From positions 1 to 8,072 of the forward strand of contig PHCL01000048.1 of NCBI GenBank assembly GCA_002842195.1: a stretch of 8,072 nucleotides of DNA, in the 5' to 3' direction. Made by a program: the position numbers and the translations under genes. A model generated the notes under the pieces. It searched no databases. It saw only the letters and a program-made list of their open reading frames with translations, and was not told the DNA's origin. This document shows positions 6,446 through 8,072 of the stretch, piece after piece; within the stretch, counting starts at the first letter, position 1; every line of letters starts with the position of its first letter. Origin of the DNA: Betaproteobacteria bacterium HGW-Betaproteobacteria-20. GTDB taxonomy: Bacteria > Pseudomonadota > Gammaproteobacteria > Burkholderiales > Methylophilaceae.

Positions 6446-6676
6446 ATGGCTGAACATAATGTATGCATGGAAGCGTTTGAGCAGCTTTGTCAGGATGTGA
6501 ATACTGACCAAAAATCGACTATTAACCCGTCGGACTATTGGTTGTTTGAATTAGGCTTTAGATCAGCCATTGAAGAGTTATTATCAATTGCAGACGCAGG
6601 CACGCAAACCAGAAAGTTTGTATCGCCGCGTTTTCAAATGTTGGCCGATAAAATTTTAGGCTCACGTCTCCATTAA
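6446..6676 (+). CDS. Small protein of unknown function (76 aa)
   Basis: I do not recognise this family. The gene has a strong AGGAGG ribosome site (6436-6441, only 4 nt from the ATG), a stop followed directly by a terminator, and codon use like its neighbours, so it is very likely real. The 76-residue product is soluble, with no signal peptide or membrane segment, two cysteines near the N-terminus (C7, C15), an acidic first half and a more basic second half (RKFVSPRF). The stretch SDYWLFELGFRSAIEELLSIA is probably helical. It lies 94 bp after the Fae-family gene on the same strand and could share its transcript, though a candidate promoter is present in the gap. A function linked to the Fae-like protein would be guesswork. 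Confidence 0.75.
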   Translation: MAEHNVCMEAFEQLCQDVNTDQKSTINPSDYWLFELGFRSAIEELLSIADAGTQTRKFVSPRFQMLADKILGSRLH

Positions 6677-6707
6677 ATAAAAAAGCGGCTTAAGCCGCTT
6701 TTTTATT
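6676..6707. terminator. Bidirectional rho-independent terminator
   Basis: This perfect palindrome of about 32 nt has core GCGGC-TTAA-GCCGC with an A-run on the left and a T-run on the right. It begins at the last base of the small gene's stop codon and ends 10 nt before the 3' end of the convergent yqjK-like gene, so it can end both transcripts. Confidence 0.93.
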
Positions 6708-6717
6708 GGTTAAAAAT

Positions 6718-7008
6718 TTAATTTTTCAGTAACCAGTTACGCAAATTGCGCGCTACTAAAAATGCACCCCATCCACGTTGCAGCCATTTCCCTGCGCGGT
6801 TCAGTCGCAGAGTGCCAAGTAGTGCCGTCGCGCCTATTGCTATTGCAGGGTGTTGTTTAACATAATGTACTATCGATACAGCGCGATCTACCAGTGATAA
6901 TGTTGAGCGTAAGGGTTCTACCTGATGTGCCAGCGCGGTACGCTGTACTGCGGCTTGGGCGATGAGCTGCTCGCGTCGCTGGGATATCCGTACTAATTTT
7001 TTATTCAT
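6718..7008 (-). CDS. YqjK-like family protein
   Basis: The 96-residue, strongly basic protein has an N-terminal helix rich in Arg and Gln (RISQRREQLIAQAAVQRTAL), a short hydrophobic stretch around HPAIAIGATALLGTL (53-67), and the C-terminal GKWLQRGWGAFLVARNLRNWL. The RRxxLxxxxxxQR start and the RWLxRGW-like end are characteristic of the YqjK-like family found beside yqjD and yqjE. Its biochemical role is unknown; association with the inner membrane is likely. The ATG lies inside the end of the upstream yqjE-like gene (8-nt overlap, ATGAATAA), so translation is probably coupled. It is the last gene of the operon. Confidence 0.8.
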   Translation of the reverse strand: MNKKLVRISQRREQLIAQAAVQRTALAHQVEPLRSTLSLVDRAVSIVHYVKQHPAIAIGATALLGTLRLNRAGKWLQRGWGAFLVARNLRNWLLKN

Positions 7009-7378
7009 TGGTATGAGTTAATTGCTGCTGGTCTTTATATAATTCCTCTAAACTGGATGCAAATGCTCTAGGCATGGCTTTAAGCGCACGTATTGCAAGT
7101 CCGCATAAAATTGCACCAACGGTCAGAAAAAGACCTGTCAACAACCCGAGTACTAATAAACGGTGGGTATCCCAAAAAGCTACCACAACAAAAAGCGCCA
7201 GTAACACTACGCCTACGCAAAGGCAAAAAAGCGAGATAAAAGCCATTGCCAAAAGTGATATTAAGCGCTCTCTACCCTCTTCCAAATCTGTAGAGAGAAG
7301 ATCTAACCGGGTATGTATAATAGCAACCAAGGTCGCGGTCATACTCCTAATGGATGCAAACAGTCCTTCATCCGCCAT
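7001..7378 (-). CDS. YqjE-like (holin-superfamily-fold) inner membrane protein
   Basis: The 125-residue protein has an amphipathic N-terminal segment (LFASIRSMTATLVAIIHTRLDLLSTDLEEGRERL written here as residues 6-39 in parts: start LFASIRSMTATL, end DLEEGRERL), two hydrophobic membrane helices (about 40-68 and 73-97) and a charged C-terminal tail. This matches the YqjE family (PF07332-like, sometimes labelled putative holin superfamily), which normally accompanies yqjD and is not a phage lysis gene. The frame is open 17 codons further upstream, but those codons overlap the end of the yqjD-like gene; ATG 7378 has AAGGA 7 nt upstream and gives the family N-terminus. It lies 25 bp after the yqjD-like stop and overlaps the yqjK-like start by 8 nt. 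Confidence 0.82.
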   Translation of the reverse strand: MADEGLFASIRSMTATLVAIIHTRLDLLSTDLEEGRERLISLLAMAFISLFCLCVGVVLLALFVVVAFWDTHRLLVLGLLTGLFLTVGAILCGLAIRALKAMPRAFASSLEELYKDQQQLTHTNE

Positions 7379-7403
7379 ATCAGGTTCCTTCGCCAATTTT
7401 GGG

Positions 7404-7739
7404 CTAGCGCCGGCCAATGAGCAGGCCAATAATCAGACCAACACCAGCGGCAGCCCCGACAGCTCGCCATGGGTTGTCATGTACATAGTCATCTGTTGCT
7501 TGGGCAGCAGCTTTAGATCTTTCTAGCAAGGCTTCCTGCGCGTCAGCCATTTTTACTTTTGCCACAGCAAGTGATTCTTCTGCTTTGGTGCGTAAAGTCG
7601 CAAGCGCTTCGCCACCCTGGCTAGCCGTTGCCTTTATTAGTGCCTCCGCATCGGCCACTACAACTTTAAAGTCGGCTATCAGCTGCTCTTTTGTAACATC
7701 TGAAAAATCAGTTCCTGCGGGTAAATTTTTCAAGCTCAT
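7404..7739 (-). CDS. DUF883 family protein, YqjD/ElaB-like membrane-anchored
   Basis: The 111-residue protein has the YqjD/ElaB/YgaM layout: a long Ala/Glu/Lys-rich helical domain (about 15-83), then DDYVHDNPWRAVGAAAGVG and a single C-terminal membrane helix (about 92-109) ending GRR, with closely spaced small residues. E. coli YqjD is an inner-membrane protein that binds ribosomes in stationary phase under RpoS control; this role is known for the family and only inferred here. The start has AAGGAG 8 nt upstream. It is the first gene of a three-gene minus-strand operon with the yqjE-like and yqjK-like genes. Confidence 0.88.
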   Translation of the reverse strand: MSLKNLPAGTDFSDVTKEQLIADFKVVVADAEALIKATASQGGEALATLRTKAEESLAVAKVKMADAQEALLERSKAAAQATDDYVHDNPWRAVGAAAGVGLIIGLLIGRR

Positions 7740-7791
7740 TGAAGTTTCTCCTTATGCTATTAAGTTTAAATCTATCTGTTTACTTACCTAC

Positions 7792-7819
7792 ATACTACCA
7801 CTTACTTGAAACCAATCAA
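7792..7819 (-). promoter_or_regulatory. Candidate promoter of the yqjD-yqjE-yqjK-like operon
   Basis: On the minus strand TTGATT (plus 7819-7814) and TAGTAT (plus 7797-7792) are 16 bp apart, each matching four of six consensus positions. The start would be near 7785 with a leader of about 45 nt. The 229-bp spacer upstream of the operon is AT-rich and contains a perfect ATTAAGCTTAAT palindrome at 7859-7870; no gene or convincing terminator is seen in it. Confidence 0.35.
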
Positions 7820-7968
7820 AGACAACAATCCACGCATAATCGTCTTGCAGGCACCGTGATTAAGCTTAATACTTAAAATTTATTTTAAATTGATTTAAAG
7901 CAAATAAATAATCAAAAATGAAACCTGACTGACTTCAAGTATGCATTTTTAGAGCGTATAACTTATTG

Positions 7969-8072
7969 CTATGCTGGAAGTTTCTTCTGCAGTGCTAATA
8001 AAATTTTACGCACGGGTGTGGGTATGGCCGCGCCAATCGCATCGTCTATATTTAGCCATATTTTGCCAGCCT
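7969..8072 (-). CDS. mutY: C-terminal fragment, probable A/G-specific adenine glycosylase (truncated by window edge)
   Basis: On the minus strand a frame is open from the window edge to a TAG at 7971-7969, giving 33 complete codons. The peptide contains WLNIDDAIGAAIPTPVRKIL followed by LALQKKLPA. A tryptophan, a short acidic helix and a (I/L)PxPVRKLL ending is typical of the NUDIX-like C-terminal domain of MutY, which removes adenine opposite 8-oxoguanine. The fragment is short, and the catalytic domain and iron-sulfur cluster lie outside the window, so the name is tentative. No clear terminator follows the stop. Confidence 0.5.
   Translation of the reverse strand, partial: AGKIWLNIDDAIGAAIPTPVRKILLALQKKLPA

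Noticed and set aside
7001..7378. Phage holin / prophage remnant
   Set aside because: The YqjE family is sometimes named holin superfamily, but the yqjD and yqjK neighbours and the absence of any other phage gene point to a chromosomal envelope operon.
7074..7526. Plus-strand 150-codon open frame across the yqj-like operon
   Set aside because: It overlaps two well-supported minus-strand genes, and its Ser/Thr/Asn-rich translation looks like a shadow.
7740..7968. Origin, small RNA or MITE in the AT-rich spacer upstream of the yqjD-like gene
   Set aside because: There are only short AT palindromes such as ATTAAGCTTAAT; no iterons, DnaA-box cluster, long arms or terminator were found.

Overview
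The window reads as chromosomal DNA of a betaproteobacterial methylotroph, most likely a member of the Methylophilaceae (Methylotenera/Methylophilus-like). The grounds are a formaldehyde-activating-enzyme (Fae) family gene, a metallohydrolase of the type linked to PQQ quinoprotein dehydrogenases, a gltB-gltD-hemE gene order, and moderately AT-rich, typical proteobacterial coding sequence. This placement is inference from gene content; no rRNA or tRNA gene is present.

Layout. (1) 1-2945, plus strand: the 3' end of gltB, complete gltD (the two subunits of NADPH glutamate synthase, ammonium assimilation) and hemE (haem biosynthesis). A long inverted-repeat element of CACAGAGG units sits between gltD and hemE and takes the place where hemE's ribosome binding site should be. 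A perfect palindromic terminator (2947-2970) closes the unit. (2) 2976-4654: a divergent pair, a minus-strand cytochrome b561-type membrane protein and a plus-strand lipoprotein-like metallo-beta-lactamase-fold hydrolase of the quinoprotein-relay type. Their shared 107-bp control region carries a perfect CRP-type dyad, TGTGA-N6-TCACA. (3) 4655-5726: an intergenic inverted repeat, a minus-strand DoxX-like membrane protein and a plus-strand GNAT acetyltransferase. (4) 5809-6676: a divergent Fae paralogue in which the expected catalytic histidine is replaced, then a 76-residue protein of unknown function with a strong ribosome binding site, closed by a second perfect palindromic terminator (6676-6707). 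(5) 6718-7739, minus strand: a compact three-gene envelope/stress operon, yqjD-like (DUF883), yqjE-like and yqjK-like. (6) 7969-8072, minus strand: the last 33 codons of a gene that looks like mutY.

The genes are mostly housekeeping or one-carbon/respiratory accessory functions; no phage, IS element, CRISPR array or defence island is visible. The points most worth following are the Fae paralogue lacking the catalytic His, with its uncharacterised small neighbour; the CRP-like operator between the b561 and hydrolase genes; and the repeat that forms the hemE leader.
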